A stretch of 64,000 nucleotides of DNA. Source: Bacillota bacterium (GTDB taxonomy: Bacteria; Bacillota; Clostridia; Lachnospirales; Lachnospiraceae). The stretch's first letter is position 1; every line of letters starts with the position of its first letter. Shown here piece by piece: positions 45,896 to 54,070 of the stretch. Location: contig JAEZOB010000072.1 of the NCBI GenBank assembly GCA_023414355.1, positions 18,764-82,763 of the forward strand, in the 5' to 3' direction. Below the pieces are notes generated by a model, which made no database searches, was not told the DNA's origin, and was given only the letters and a program-made list of their open reading frames with translations. A program made the position numbers and the translations under genes.

Positions 45896-46994
45896 AAACA
45901 ATAATAAACCTGATACCGACCGCTCTGCATCGGTTTTTAAAGCAATCACCAGGCACAGATTATTTATCCCCATTGCGTTTCTTGCCTTTCTTTTATTAAT
46001 TAATGTATTCATCAATCCGGGATTTCTGAGAATTAGCATGAGCAGAGACAGTGCCGGTAATCCAGTCCTGGTAGGTAATATAATCAATATCCTGAACAAT
46101 GCTACCGAATTGGTCATCCTTGCAATTGGTATGACCCTCGTTACAGCATCTTCCAGAGGTCAGGACATCAGTGTAGGTGCAACCATTGCGATCGTCGGTG
46201 GTGTGATCATGCGTGTCCTTTGCGGCAGCGAGACTCAGCCTACCACATTGCATGCACCTGTAATTGTTGCCCTCTTGCTTGGGTGTCTGGCCGGTATGGC
46301 ATGTGGAGCCTTTAATGGTATTCTGGTCTCCAAGTTTAATATACAGCCAATGGTAGCGACGCTCATTCTGTTTACAGCCGGCCGATCGATCGGCTCGATG
46401 GCCATGGGTGGGCTGAAACCCAAAGCAGCTAGCGTATTCGGATATTACGGTAATTTCATTCCGGGATTTCCGATTCCAACACCGATTCTTATCACCCTTG
46501 CTATTGTTGTGATTACATACCTTGCATTGAAGAAAACGAACCTTGGTCTCTATACCAAGGCAGTTGGTATCAATGATAAAGCCTCCAGTCTGAATGGTCT
46601 TAATCCTGCACTGATTAAGTTTATGACCTTTGTTATTCTTGGCCTTTGTGTTGGAATTGCAGGGTTCGTACAGTCGAGCAGAGTTCAGACGGTTAATCCG
46701 TACACAATCGTACCCAGTATTGAAATGGATGTTATTCTTGCAGTTGCCCTAGGCGGCAATTCGCTGGGTGGAGGTAAGTTCAATATGGTGGGCTCCATTA
46801 TTGGTGCCTATACGATCCAGACTCTGACCTCGATGCTGACTACACTGAATGTCAATACAAATGCTGTCCCTGTCTTTAAAGCAGTGATCATCATTGTACT
46901 TGTAGCAATCCAGACGCCAATCGTTAAAAGCTTCTTTACCAATAAGGTCAGCTTTTCAAAAATGACTGCTGGCAGCGGAAAGGAGCGGGGTTAG
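45888..46994 (+). CDS. ytfT: Sugar ABC transporter permease, YtfT-like
   Basis: A 368-residue permease of the BPD_transp_2 family with about ten membrane helices. It carries the family pattern GQDISVGATIAIVGGV near residue 85 and the later AVALGGNSLGGGKFNMVGSI loop that contacts the ATPase. It overlaps the ATPase gene by 8 bases and ends one base before the second permease, giving tight coupling. In galactofuranose transporters the two permeases are YtfT and YjfF, and this is the first in order. The N terminus has a short polar stretch before the first helix at about 24-42. Confidence 0.88.
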   Translation: MSKNNNKPDTDRSASVFKAITRHRLFIPIAFLAFLLLINVFINPGFLRISMSRDSAGNPVLVGNIINILNNATELVILAIGMTLVTASSRGQDISVGATIAIVGGVIMRVLCGSETQPTTLHAPVIVALLLGCLAGMACGAFNGILVSKFNIQPMVATLILFTAGRSIGSMAMGGLKPKAASVFGYYGNFIPGFPIPTPILITLAIVVITYLALKKTNLGLYTKAVGINDKASSLNGLNPALIKFMTFVILGLCVGIAGFVQSSRVQTVNPYTIVPSIEMDVILAVALGGNSLGGGKFNMVGSIIGAYTIQTLTSMLTTLNVNTNAVPVFKAVIIIVLVAIQTPIVKSFFTNKVSFSKMTAGSGKERG

Positions 46995-46995
46995 T

Positions 46996-48090
46996 ATGAA
47001 GAATAAATCATCATTCAATGGGAATAACAACGATAGTAATGCGAAGGTGCTCACTCAGTCTCCTTCCGGGGTTTTTCAATCGAAACGAAGAGAGCCCCTT
47101 ACCGATACTGCATTCCTTTTGACTATAACAATTACATTGTTTATTGCGATTTATGCACTTTCGATCGTATTTCTCGGAGATAAGGGTTTCAACAAAGTTC
47201 AGATGCTTTTTAACCTATTCAACGAAAATGCAGCGCTGATTGTCATTGCCTGCGGCCTTACGATTGTAATGATCACAGGAAGTATCGATATTTCAGTAGG
47301 CGGTTCCACGGCACTGATCTGTACAACTTGTATCGTCTGTCTGAACAATCATGGCTTTAACTTCTTTACGGCTCTTATCCTGGCATTGGCGATCGGTCTC
47401 GTATTCGGTGCGGTTCAAGGTTTTCTGGTTGCCTATTTGGAGATGCAACCCTTTATCGTCACCCTGGCGGGCATGTTCCTAGGACGTGGATTGGTTGCAC
47501 TGATAGAAGTGAATCAGATTCAAGTGAGCAATCCGGGGTTTGAGGCATTGTCAGGTGCACGAATCTTAATTCCTTTCTTAGGGGATTACAACAAGAAGGG
47601 TGTATTTATTCAATCAAAGCTGGAATATGGTGTTATCGTAGCGATACTTATCGTCGTAGTTATGTTCTGGGTACTCAAGAAGACGAAGCTCGGCCGCAGC
47701 TTTTATGCTGTGGGTGGAAATGCGCAAAGTGCTCTGATGCTAGGTATTAACGTGAAAAGAACCAGATTCCTTGCTCATTTGCTTTGCGGTCTGCTTGCAG
47801 GCATCGGTGGTTTTATCTATGTCTTCCACACTCGCTCCGGTTCCGTTCAGCAGGCAACAGGCCTTGAGATGGATGCCATCGCTGCTTCTATTATCGGTGG
47901 AACGCTCCTAACCGGTGGTGTTGGTAATGTATTTGGTACATTATTCGGTGTATTAGCCAGTGGAATTGTGTTGCTGGTCGTAACTGCAATCGGTAGCCAG
48001 GATCCTTGGTGGCCGCAGATCACTCGTGCTGGTATGCTCTGTTTCTTTATCGTACTTCAGAGTATTATCTGCTCGAGAAAGAAGAAGTAA
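46996..48090 (+). CDS. yjfF: Sugar ABC transporter permease, YjfF-like
   Basis: A 364-residue permease paralogous to the upstream one, with about ten membrane helices after a 40-residue polar, asparagine-rich N terminus. Family motifs include GSIDISVGGSTALI and AASIIGGTLLTGGVGNVFGT. With the binding protein, ATPase and YtfT-like permease it completes a type ABC-2 sugar importer. The arrangement (binding protein, ATPase, two permeases) matches the ytfQRT-yjfF order. A long terminator follows, ending the operon. Confidence 0.88.
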   Translation: MKNKSSFNGNNNDSNAKVLTQSPSGVFQSKRREPLTDTAFLLTITITLFIAIYALSIVFLGDKGFNKVQMLFNLFNENAALIVIACGLTIVMITGSIDISVGGSTALICTTCIVCLNNHGFNFFTALILALAIGLVFGAVQGFLVAYLEMQPFIVTLAGMFLGRGLVALIEVNQIQVSNPGFEALSGARILIPFLGDYNKKGVFIQSKLEYGVIVAILIVVVMFWVLKKTKLGRSFYAVGGNAQSALMLGINVKRTRFLAHLLCGLLAGIGGFIYVFHTRSGSVQQATGLEMDAIAASIIGGTLLTGGVGNVFGTLFGVLASGIVLLVVTAIGSQDPWWPQITRAGMLCFFIVLQSIICSRKKK

Positions 48091-48158
48091 CACGAGGTAG
48101 TCTATTACTGGTTTGAGTATTGTTAGTAATAGGTGGGGAATAGATTAACTGATACAAT

Positions 48159-48212
48159 GAAAAGAGGAAAGAGATTATCGCTAATAGATAATCATCTTTC
48201 CTCTTTTCGTTA
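48159..48212 (+). terminator. Terminator of the sugar ABC operon
   Basis: GAAAAGAGGAAAGA and its complement TCTTTCCTCTTTTC form a stem of about 14 bp, with an inner ATTATC/GATAAT extension; the T content is within the right arm and following GTTATTG. A near-perfect stem makes this a good terminator. Confidence 0.7.
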
Positions 48213-48230
48213 TTGCCCTCACTTCAACTA

Positions 48231-48260
48231 TTGACAAATAGTTTTCAAATGGAATATAGT
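48231..48260 (+). promoter_or_regulatory. Putative sigma-A promoter of the cysteine peptidase-like gene
   Basis: TTGACA (48231-48236), 18-bp spacer, TATAGT (48255-48260), 56 bases before the start codon. Confidence 0.6.
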
Positions 48261-48315
48261 GTTCTTCATTAAGATTTTTCTTTTCATTCGAAGATAGAAG
48301 GGGATGGTGCGGCAT

Positions 48316-48942
48316 ATGTTATATTCAATCAAACATCCGGAAGCATTTATAATTAAAGACAATACGGGTCGGGAGTCCTTTGGCGGTAATCAAGCCTGGT
48401 ATCCAAAATATTGGTCGAGACAATCGGGCTGCGGCCCTACTTCTGCAGCGAATATTATGGCTTATTTGGCTGAGACAAGAGAAGAGTATGCAAAGCTTTA
48501 TGAGCAGAAAAGCAGATTAAAGGAAGAGTTCCTCCGTCATATGGAATTACTATTTCATTATGTAAAACCAGGTCCCATGGGTGTGAATCATGTTGATAAA
48601 TATATTGATGGCATTCATCAATATGCAAAGTTAAGAGGATTGTCCCTGAAGACGAATTTACTTTCTGTAGAAAAAGAAACCATACATAAAAGGACAAGAA
48701 GAGAGTTGGCCGACTTTGTTCAAAAAGCGATGGAGCAGGATGCCCCGATCGCCTTTTTGAACCTTTCCAGAGGAGAAGAAAACCACCTTCAAAACTGGCA
48801 TTGGATTACGATAACCTCTGTCCAAATTGATGAAACGCATATTTGGGCAATTGCATCAGATGAAGGTGAGAAGAGAAAATTCGATTTGCTTTTATGGTAT
48901 TTGACAACCGGTATGCATGGGGGACTGATTTATATTGTATAA
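48316..48942 (+). CDS. Papain-like (C39-like) cysteine peptidase candidate
   Basis: The protein is 208 residues from ATG 48316; an earlier ATG at 48304 abuts the AAGGGG ribosome site and is less likely. It shows a papain-type triad: Cys39 in RQSGCGPTSAANIMAYL, His162 in NWHWITIT and Asp182 in ASDEG. The Gln before the cysteine (Q36) could form the oxyanion hole. This matches peptidase C39-like_2 proteins. There is no signal peptide, so it is probably cytoplasmic and may process or transfer peptide or amide substrates. It precedes the lectin gene by about 95 bases on the same strand. Confidence 0.72.
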   Translation: MLYSIKHPEAFIIKDNTGRESFGGNQAWYPKYWSRQSGCGPTSAANIMAYLAETREEYAKLYEQKSRLKEEFLRHMELLFHYVKPGPMGVNHVDKYIDGIHQYAKLRGLSLKTNLLSVEKETIHKRTRRELADFVQKAMEQDAPIAFLNLSRGEENHLQNWHWITITSVQIDETHIWAIASDEGEKRKFDLLLWYLTTGMHGGLIYIV

Positions 48943-49036
48943 TACCTTATTTACCTAAGGTGTGGGAGAACGGTGAGTCTCCAATATTAATACAAAGGCA
49001 TATAATGAATAAAACGTTTACAGGCGGCGGTTTATT

Positions 49037-50227
49037 ATGTTCCGGGATCAACGAAATTTTGACCGTATATCAGCGAGTTACAACAGATTTTTCAATAATT
49101 ATTATAAGGAACTAAGAGATTATGGCATACAACGCCAAATGGCACGTTACATTTTTAATACGATTATTTACTATGTATTAGAAAATGGGGATCAATATTC
49201 CGGCAGCCCAGAGCAGATTACATCCAGGCTTCTGAATGATCTTCGCAGGGATAATCCGTCGATATTCAATTTCCTTAATCGTTATCGGGTTCCTGTACAA
49301 AGAGTAAATGAGATATTCAGTGGTGTAATAAGAACTGCACTTAGGGAAAGTGGTACAGTTCCGGCCCCCCCGCCTACAAAACCACCGTCAGAGCCTCCTA
49401 CACAACCTCCTGTAACAGGTTGGAGTGACTGGGAAGATCTTGGCGGTATATTGACTTCAGCGCCTGCAGTTGCTTCCTGGCAGACAAATCGTCTGGATGT
49501 CTTTGGCAGAGGTCAGAATCAGTCAGTCTGGCACATTTACTGGAATGGCTCCCGTTGGAGTAGCTGGGAGGATCTTGGTGGGAAAATCTACTATGCTCCT
49601 GCAGCTGTCTCCTGGGGACCTAACCGGATCGATCTATTCGGGGTAGGCCTTAATCAAGCACTTTGGCATAAATATTGGGATGGAACCCGCTGGAGTGAGT
49701 GGGAGGATCTTGGTGGTATCCTGATTAACTCGCCTGCTGTTGCATCCTGGCAGTCAAACCGTCTGGACGTCTTCGGCATCGGTCAGGACAGCGCACTGTG
49801 GCACAAGTATTGGGACGGTTCTCGCTGGAGCAATTGGGAAAGCCTTGGCGGAAGTCTGACTTCTGCACCGGCAGCGGTTTCCTGGGGCCCGAATCGGATC
49901 GACATCTTTGCACGTGGTCAAAATCAGAGCATTTGGCATATAGATTGGGATAACAACAGATGGAGTGACTGGGAGAATCTTGGTGGTGGTAGCGTAACCT
50001 CCGGTCCTGCAGTAGCATCCACAGGCGAAAATCGTCTGGAGTTATTTGCGAGAGGACAGAAGAATCAATTGATTTTCCGGACCTGGAACGGCAGACGATG
50101 GAGCGGATGGCAGGAGCTTGGAGGGGTTATTGTTTCGGAACCGGCAGCCGTCTCCTGGGGTGGAAATCGCTTAGATGTATTTGGTACCGGACAGAATAAT
50201 CACCTCTGGCATATTTGGAGGCCTTAA
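49037..50227 (+). CDS. Six-repeat DUF346/PLL-type beta-propeller lectin-like protein
   Basis: A 396-residue protein. Residues 1-108 form a helical, charged N domain that I do not recognise. Residues 109-126 are a proline-rich linker (PPPTKPPSEPPTQPP). From about residue 128 there are six repeats of about 44-46 residues, each starting WSxWExLGG and containing P-A-V/A-x-S-W, N-R-L/I-D-V/I-F-G/A and LWHKYW-like ends. This is the blade of the Photorhabdus PLL/AFL-type lectins, which bind fucose or methylated sugars. No signal peptide is visible, although lectins of this type often act outside. The ribosome site is weak (GGCGGC). Confidence 0.82.
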   Translation: MFRDQRNFDRISASYNRFFNNYYKELRDYGIQRQMARYIFNTIIYYVLENGDQYSGSPEQITSRLLNDLRRDNPSIFNFLNRYRVPVQRVNEIFSGVIRTALRESGTVPAPPPTKPPSEPPTQPPVTGWSDWEDLGGILTSAPAVASWQTNRLDVFGRGQNQSVWHIYWNGSRWSSWEDLGGKIYYAPAAVSWGPNRIDLFGVGLNQALWHKYWDGTRWSEWEDLGGILINSPAVASWQSNRLDVFGIGQDSALWHKYWDGSRWSNWESLGGSLTSAPAAVSWGPNRIDIFARGQNQSIWHIDWDNNRWSDWENLGGGSVTSGPAVASTGENRLELFARGQKNQLIFRTWNGRRWSGWQELGGVIVSEPAAVSWGGNRLDVFGTGQNNHLWHIWRP

Positions 50228-50250
50228 GTTGAAATAAATTACTAAGACAT

Positions 50251-50301
50251 AAATGCACCTCCGGACATTGATTACAATCCTGTTCGGAGGTGTTCATTTT
50301 T
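50251..50301. terminator. Terminator between the lectin gene and the unknown 530-codon gene
   Basis: AAATGCACCTCCGGACA pairs with TGTTCGGAGGTGTTCATTT (few mismatches), followed by TTTTG. It lies between convergent genes and can serve both. Confidence 0.8.
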
Positions 50302-50345
50302 GCTATAGACGACATGCTACTTATTAGAATACGTTTGCTTTATAC

Positions 50346-51869
50346 TTAATGATTTCTCTTCTTAAAAAGAATTGCCTGATCCCAGATGATATCAAATACG
50401 TATGGTCCAACCATTGCAATTTGATCCAGATAGACGCGAAAGACGATACGAACCTCCTGATTATTATCCACACCATATGCTTTTCCGAGCGGATTCCCTG
50501 TACTGTAGGGGATCAGAACCGTATTATCCTCATCTTCCTTTCTTGCCATTTTATATACATAGTAATATCCGGAATTTTCATATCCATCAGGAAAATACTC
50601 TGTGGCAGTATCGGGAAATTGGACTGTACTGAAGGCTCCGACAACTCCGTTAAAAAGCTCTACTCCGTAAAAGCTGGCATTGGAATAGATTGCTTTACCG
50701 GTTCGTTCGTGATTGATACCGTAAACTATGATAAAATCATCATCACTTGTTAGCTTGAAATCTTCAGTTTTAAAGTAAACAGCATCTCTGTTATCCCCAT
50801 AAATATTAAAGTCCCGTAATATTGCATTGTAATTATCGGGGATTCCAATCGTTAAGTCCAGATCCTCCGACTCGTACATAATATCTTCATACCTTTTAAT
50901 AATCTGATTGCGAAGATGAGCTAAATCTCGCCTGGCATTAGGAACCAACTGATACTCTGAAATGCCGGTTTCTCTAATTTTTAGTGTTGGGACCGGCCAG
51001 GGAGAAGGATGTGAGAGAGGAATCTTAGGGGTTATGCGGAAAACCCTCATAAATCTGCCAATGTTTTTTAAATATTGGTTACCTACATTATGCTGAGCCC
51101 ATAGCGCAAACCGCAGTATATACATGAAAGTATCCTTCCCTGCTTCCAATCCCATATGAACCAGTTCAATCGGAATAGTATCATCGTTCATAATATCCGG
51201 GCTGTAACCGGCAATACCCAGAGCTGTATGGAGCTGCTTATTTATACTTTGGTCAGCTGTACTGATGATGACAGTCGAGCTGTTATAAGCATCTCCGGGT
51301 GCTCCACCCGGAGTATTTTCAGTCCGGATATTATAGTTATTAATCTGGTCACCAAGACTGGCAAAGATCATGTGGTAAAAGCCGGTGGATGCATCGCCGA
51401 CAGTAATATATCCGCTATAGTCTTTTTGGGGTTTGTCTTCGATAAAACTGACATAGCTTCGGAAGCAATAATACAAGGCAGGGGGAGGAGTGATACCAAT
51501 AAAAACAATGGCCTCGTCAGAGCGTAATTTAAAGTTGATTCCGGGGGCAATATAATTGATATTGGCAGGATAATTATCTAACTGTTTAGATTGGTAACCT
51601 ATGGGTGGTTCCTGCCCTTTGGAAGGCGACTGGTTGGGAGCAGGCGGAAGTAAGCAGGCTGCGTAGGGGACACCTGCATTATTTCCAAGGCAAGAATCAA
51701 CGATGCCTTCACTGCATAGCTTTATGATATCAACGTAGCTTAACATTCCTTCCTGAACAATAAATCCATTTTCCTCTAATAATGAGATGAAATTTTTCAC
51801 TTTAGCATTTTCCTTAATATAAGAATGATCATTATTCGTATCAGATAGATAATAATCGTTATGCTTCAT
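50346..51869 (-). CDS. Protein of unknown function, about 507 residues
   Basis: I do not recognise this family. The open frame runs from a TTG at 51938, but the N-terminal 23 residues lack a good start, and I favour ATG 51869 (MKHNDYYL) or ATG 51896; ribosome sites are poor for all. The protein is rich in Tyr, Asn, Asp and Pro. It holds PPAPNQSPSKGQEPP at about 75-90 and a middle block with AIVFIGITPPPALYYCFRSYVSF and TGFYHMIFASLGDQI. A C-terminal block is rich in beta-strand (YFKTEDFKLTSDDDFIIVYG, IVFRVYLDQIAMVGPY). There is no signal peptide or clear membrane helix. It may be a secreted or structural-type protein related to some eukaryotic and actinobacterial proteins of unknown role, but that is only a recollection. 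Confidence 0.6.
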   Translation of the reverse strand: MKHNDYYLSDTNNDHSYIKENAKVKNFISLLEENGFIVQEGMLSYVDIIKLCSEGIVDSCLGNNAGVPYAACLLPPAPNQSPSKGQEPPIGYQSKQLDNYPANINYIAPGINFKLRSDEAIVFIGITPPPALYYCFRSYVSFIEDKPQKDYSGYITVGDASTGFYHMIFASLGDQINNYNIRTENTPGGAPGDAYNSSTVIISTADQSINKQLHTALGIAGYSPDIMNDDTIPIELVHMGLEAGKDTFMYILRFALWAQHNVGNQYLKNIGRFMRVFRITPKIPLSHPSPWPVPTLKIRETGISEYQLVPNARRDLAHLRNQIIKRYEDIMYESEDLDLTIGIPDNYNAILRDFNIYGDNRDAVYFKTEDFKLTSDDDFIIVYGINHERTGKAIYSNASFYGVELFNGVVGAFSTVQFPDTATEYFPDGYENSGYYYVYKMARKEDEDNTVLIPYSTGNPLGKAYGVDNNQEVRIVFRVYLDQIAMVGPYVFDIIWDQAILFKKRNH

Positions 51870-51962
51870 TCTGCTTTCTCTTTTTATTAAATTCATAATA
51901 TCATATGTAGCTAAAGCGAATATGTTTAGTTGTGCCAACTACAAGACTTTCTCAATATTAAG

Positions 51963-52077
51963 TAAAGTGTCAAAAGGTGCTGCGTACGTTTTCAGAAACA
52001 AGCCTATCCTATTGCAAGTAGTTTGCATAGTATAAGCTTGTATTCAGACAGCACTTCTAGTGTTAGTTGACACTTTA
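51963..52077. repeat. 115-bp element with 11-bp terminal inverted repeats
   Basis: TAAAGTGTCAA (51963-51973) is the exact complement of TTGACACTTTA (52067-52077). A GGTGCTG on the left matches CAGCACT on the right (52049-52055) in a second, shifted pair. The size and ends suit a MITE or an insertion-sequence remnant. It lies in the gap between the unknown gene and the GyrI-like gene. Flanking bases show no clear target duplication. Confidence 0.4.
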
Positions 52078-52192
52078 ATTAGTAAAAGCTGAGCAATTTG
52101 CAGTCGTACAATGCCTGCGAAGTAGGAAACGAACGTGTAAGCTTGCTGATACTTTATTCTTGAGGCTGATAATATGTTATGGAAATATTATG

Positions 52193-52212
52193 TACCATCA
52201 TGTATGATGGTA
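52193..52212. promoter_or_regulatory. Perfect 20-base palindrome upstream of the GyrI-like gene
   Basis: TACCATCAT-GT-ATGATGGTA has complete 9-bp arms. It is about 100 bases before the start codon, a fitting place for a dimeric regulator such as the AraC neighbour or another protein. Confidence 0.5.
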
Positions 52213-52247
52213 TTGAAATCACACATATCATGATTTGAAATGTGAGG

Positions 52248-52312
52248 ATTACTCCTTTGAAATTTATTATAGTTAGTTTAGCTTAGAAAGCTAAATTAAA
52301 TAAAGGAGTAAT
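52248..52312 (+). promoter_or_regulatory. Leader hairpin sequestering the ribosome site of the GyrI-like gene
   Basis: ATTACTCCTTT (52248-52258) is the exact complement of AAAGGAGTAAT (52302-52312), which contains the Shine-Dalgarno AAAGGAG. A nested hairpin TTTAGCTT-AGA-AAGCTAAA (52277-52295) lies in the loop. The outer helix would hide the ribosome site unless opened by a ligand, protein or temperature. Confidence 0.6.
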
Positions 52313-52316
52313 GCGT

Positions 52317-52823
52317 ATGAGTTTAGAATTTCGAATTGAACAGTCAAAAGAGTTTCGAGTTGTAGGTGTAAGGATCAGTACCACGATCGAGAATAACAAC
52401 TGTAGGACAGAGGTACCCGCCTTATGGGGTGAGGTAATCCAACACGGGAAAATCAATGATATTATGGCATTGTCAAACCAAAAGCCGTCTGGGATCATAG
52501 GAATTAGTTCTTATAATACAGACCCTCTTGATGCCAAAAAATTTGATTATTATATTGCAGCTGCCGCGGATCAGCCTGTACCGGAGGGAATGGTTGAATT
52601 TATGGTTCCAGCTGCCACCTGGGCGATTTTTCCCTGTAAACGTACCGAAATTGCAGAGATTGAGATCCGCATTGTCAGTGAATGGCAGCCGTCCTCAGGT
52701 TATGAATTGGTTAATTCAGGTTATGCGACGGGGGAGATGAAATCACAAGCTCCCGATATGGAGGTTCATAGTTTGGATGATACTTCTGAAGTATGGATTG
52801 CTGTACAAAAGAAGGAAATATAA
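52317..52823 (+). CDS. Stand-alone GyrI-like small-molecule binding protein
   Basis: A 168-residue protein from ATG 52317 (8 bases after AAAGGAG; an ATG at 52311 is only 2 bases away). It is a single GyrI/effector domain: FRIEQSKEFRVVGVRISTTIENN at the start, PEGMVEFMVPAATWAIFPC in the middle and a C-terminal strand ending EVWIAVQKKE. It is clearly homologous to the C-terminal half of the AraC-GyrI protein encoded 19 bases downstream, which has PEGMTEFIVPESTWAVFPC. It probably binds the same or a similar small molecule, perhaps as a sink or antagonist for the regulator. Confidence 0.85.
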   Translation: MSLEFRIEQSKEFRVVGVRISTTIENNNCRTEVPALWGEVIQHGKINDIMALSNQKPSGIIGISSYNTDPLDAKKFDYYIAAAADQPVPEGMVEFMVPAATWAIFPCKRTEIAEIEIRIVSEWQPSSGYELVNSGYATGEMKSQAPDMEVHSLDDTSEVWIAVQKKEI

Positions 52824-52842
52824 TCGGAAAGGTGAATAACAA

Positions 52843-53691
52843 ATGAATTGGTTGGATGGGCTTAATCAGGCAATTGACTACATTGAGAAAAACTTACAGG
52901 AAGAGATTAATTACGAAGAGATAGCAGATATGTTCGGATATTCAGTTTACCATGTGCAGCGGGTTTTTGCCATGATAGCCGGTGTCCCGCTTTCTGAGTA
53001 TGTTCGGAACAGAAGACTTTCTATGGCTGCCATAGAGCTTCAGAACGGAGATAATAAGGTAATTGATATTTCACTTAAATATGGATACAGCTCACCCAAT
53101 TCCTTCAACCGGGCTTTCAGGACATTTCATGGTGTGGCGCCCAGTGATCTGAAGCAGGAGGGAGTCACGATCAAAGCCTATCCACCTCTTTGCTTTGAGC
53201 TGGCAATCAAAGGGGCACATATGATGGAATACCGTCTTGTAAAGAAGAAGGCTTTTCGTATTGTAGGTGCTAAATTGCAGACTACCATGGAAAACGGAGT
53301 ATGCTATCAGGATGCTCCTACGTTTTGGAGCAGTACCATACAGACCGGAAAACACAATGCTGTTTTAGCACTTATGAATCAAGAGCCCTTCGGTCTCTTG
53401 GGTGTCAGCAATTACTCCGATAATTTTGCAACAGGTGTGTTTGATTACTATATCGCATCTTCCTCCGATCGACCGGTTCCGGAGGGTATGACTGAATTTA
53501 TTGTTCCGGAATCGACTTGGGCAGTATTTCCCTGCAATGATATCAAGCCTGAAACAATACAGAATTTGGAACATAGTATTGTTATGGAATGGCTTCCGAC
53601 AAGCGGGTATGAATTTGCCCAAGCTCCGGACATGGAACTATACGACGAGAACGGAAAGGTAGAGATCTGGCTTCCTGTAAAAAGCAGGTAG
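52843..53691 (+). CDS. AraC-family regulator with C-terminal GyrI-like domain
   Basis: A 282-residue protein. The AraC helix-turn-helix pair is at about 5-105 (INYEEIADMFGYSVYHVQRVF, VIDISLKYGYSSPNSFNRAF) and a GyrI-like domain is at about 125-282, strongly similar to the stand-alone protein encoded just before it. Shared features include MEYRLVKKKAFRIVGAKLQTTMENG and DYYIASSSDRPVPEGM. The two genes are only 19 bases apart and are presumably one operon controlled by the leader at 52248. The likely function is activation of local genes upon binding an amphipathic ligand. Confidence 0.9.
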   Translation: MNWLDGLNQAIDYIEKNLQEEINYEEIADMFGYSVYHVQRVFAMIAGVPLSEYVRNRRLSMAAIELQNGDNKVIDISLKYGYSSPNSFNRAFRTFHGVAPSDLKQEGVTIKAYPPLCFELAIKGAHMMEYRLVKKKAFRIVGAKLQTTMENGVCYQDAPTFWSSTIQTGKHNAVLALMNQEPFGLLGVSNYSDNFATGVFDYYIASSSDRPVPEGMTEFIVPESTWAVFPCNDIKPETIQNLEHSIVMEWLPTSGYEFAQAPDMELYDENGKVEIWLPVKSR

Positions 53692-53701
53692 AGGCCTCCT
53701 C

Positions 53702-54070
53702 TTATTTTTGCTGAAAGAATTGAATATTCAATCCGTTCGGATCTTTAATTGTGAAGAATTTGAAGCCGGGGGTTTCAATCGGCCCACCATGGATCGGTAT
53801 ATTTCTGGCCTTTACCGCCTCAAGCATTGCATCAGCTGAGTCCACTGCAAACCCGATTGATATGAATTCGCCAAAGCCGATTTCGGTATCATGATTGTCT
53901 GCAAGTAGTTCAACTAAAGTCTCATTTTCGGTTCCGTTCCCCATAAAAGCAATTTCAACACCGGGGCCGGCCGGGAAACGCTGTATTACAGAAAGACCGG
54001 GCAGATCAGAGTAGAAAGCGATGGATTCCTCCAGATTTTTTACATGAATTGTATTCCATAGATATTTCAT
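53702..54070 (-). CDS. VOC (glyoxalase/bleomycin-resistance) superfamily protein
   Basis: A 122-residue protein from ATG 54070, 8 bases after GGAGG; the ATG at 54076 is too close to that site. Two beta-alpha-beta-beta-beta modules are visible: WNTIHVKNLEESIAFYSDL at the start, and GFKFFTIKDPNGLNIQFFQ with the terminal metal-ligand-like Glu region at the end. Metal ligands are not all clear (His8 and Glu are candidates). Such proteins bind or isomerise glutathione adducts, antibiotics or other small molecules. It is convergent with the AraC-GyrI gene, with only 10 bases between. Confidence 0.85.
   Translation of the reverse strand: MKYLWNTIHVKNLEESIAFYSDLPGLSVIQRFPAGPGVEIAFMGNGTENETLVELLADNHDTEIGFGEFISIGFAVDSADAMLEAVKARNIPIHGGPIETPGFKFFTIKDPNGLNIQFFQQK

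Noticed and set aside
38791..48090. Novel transport system
   Set aside because: Apart from the extra binding lipoprotein, gene order and motifs agree with known YtfQRT-YjfF and YesMN families.
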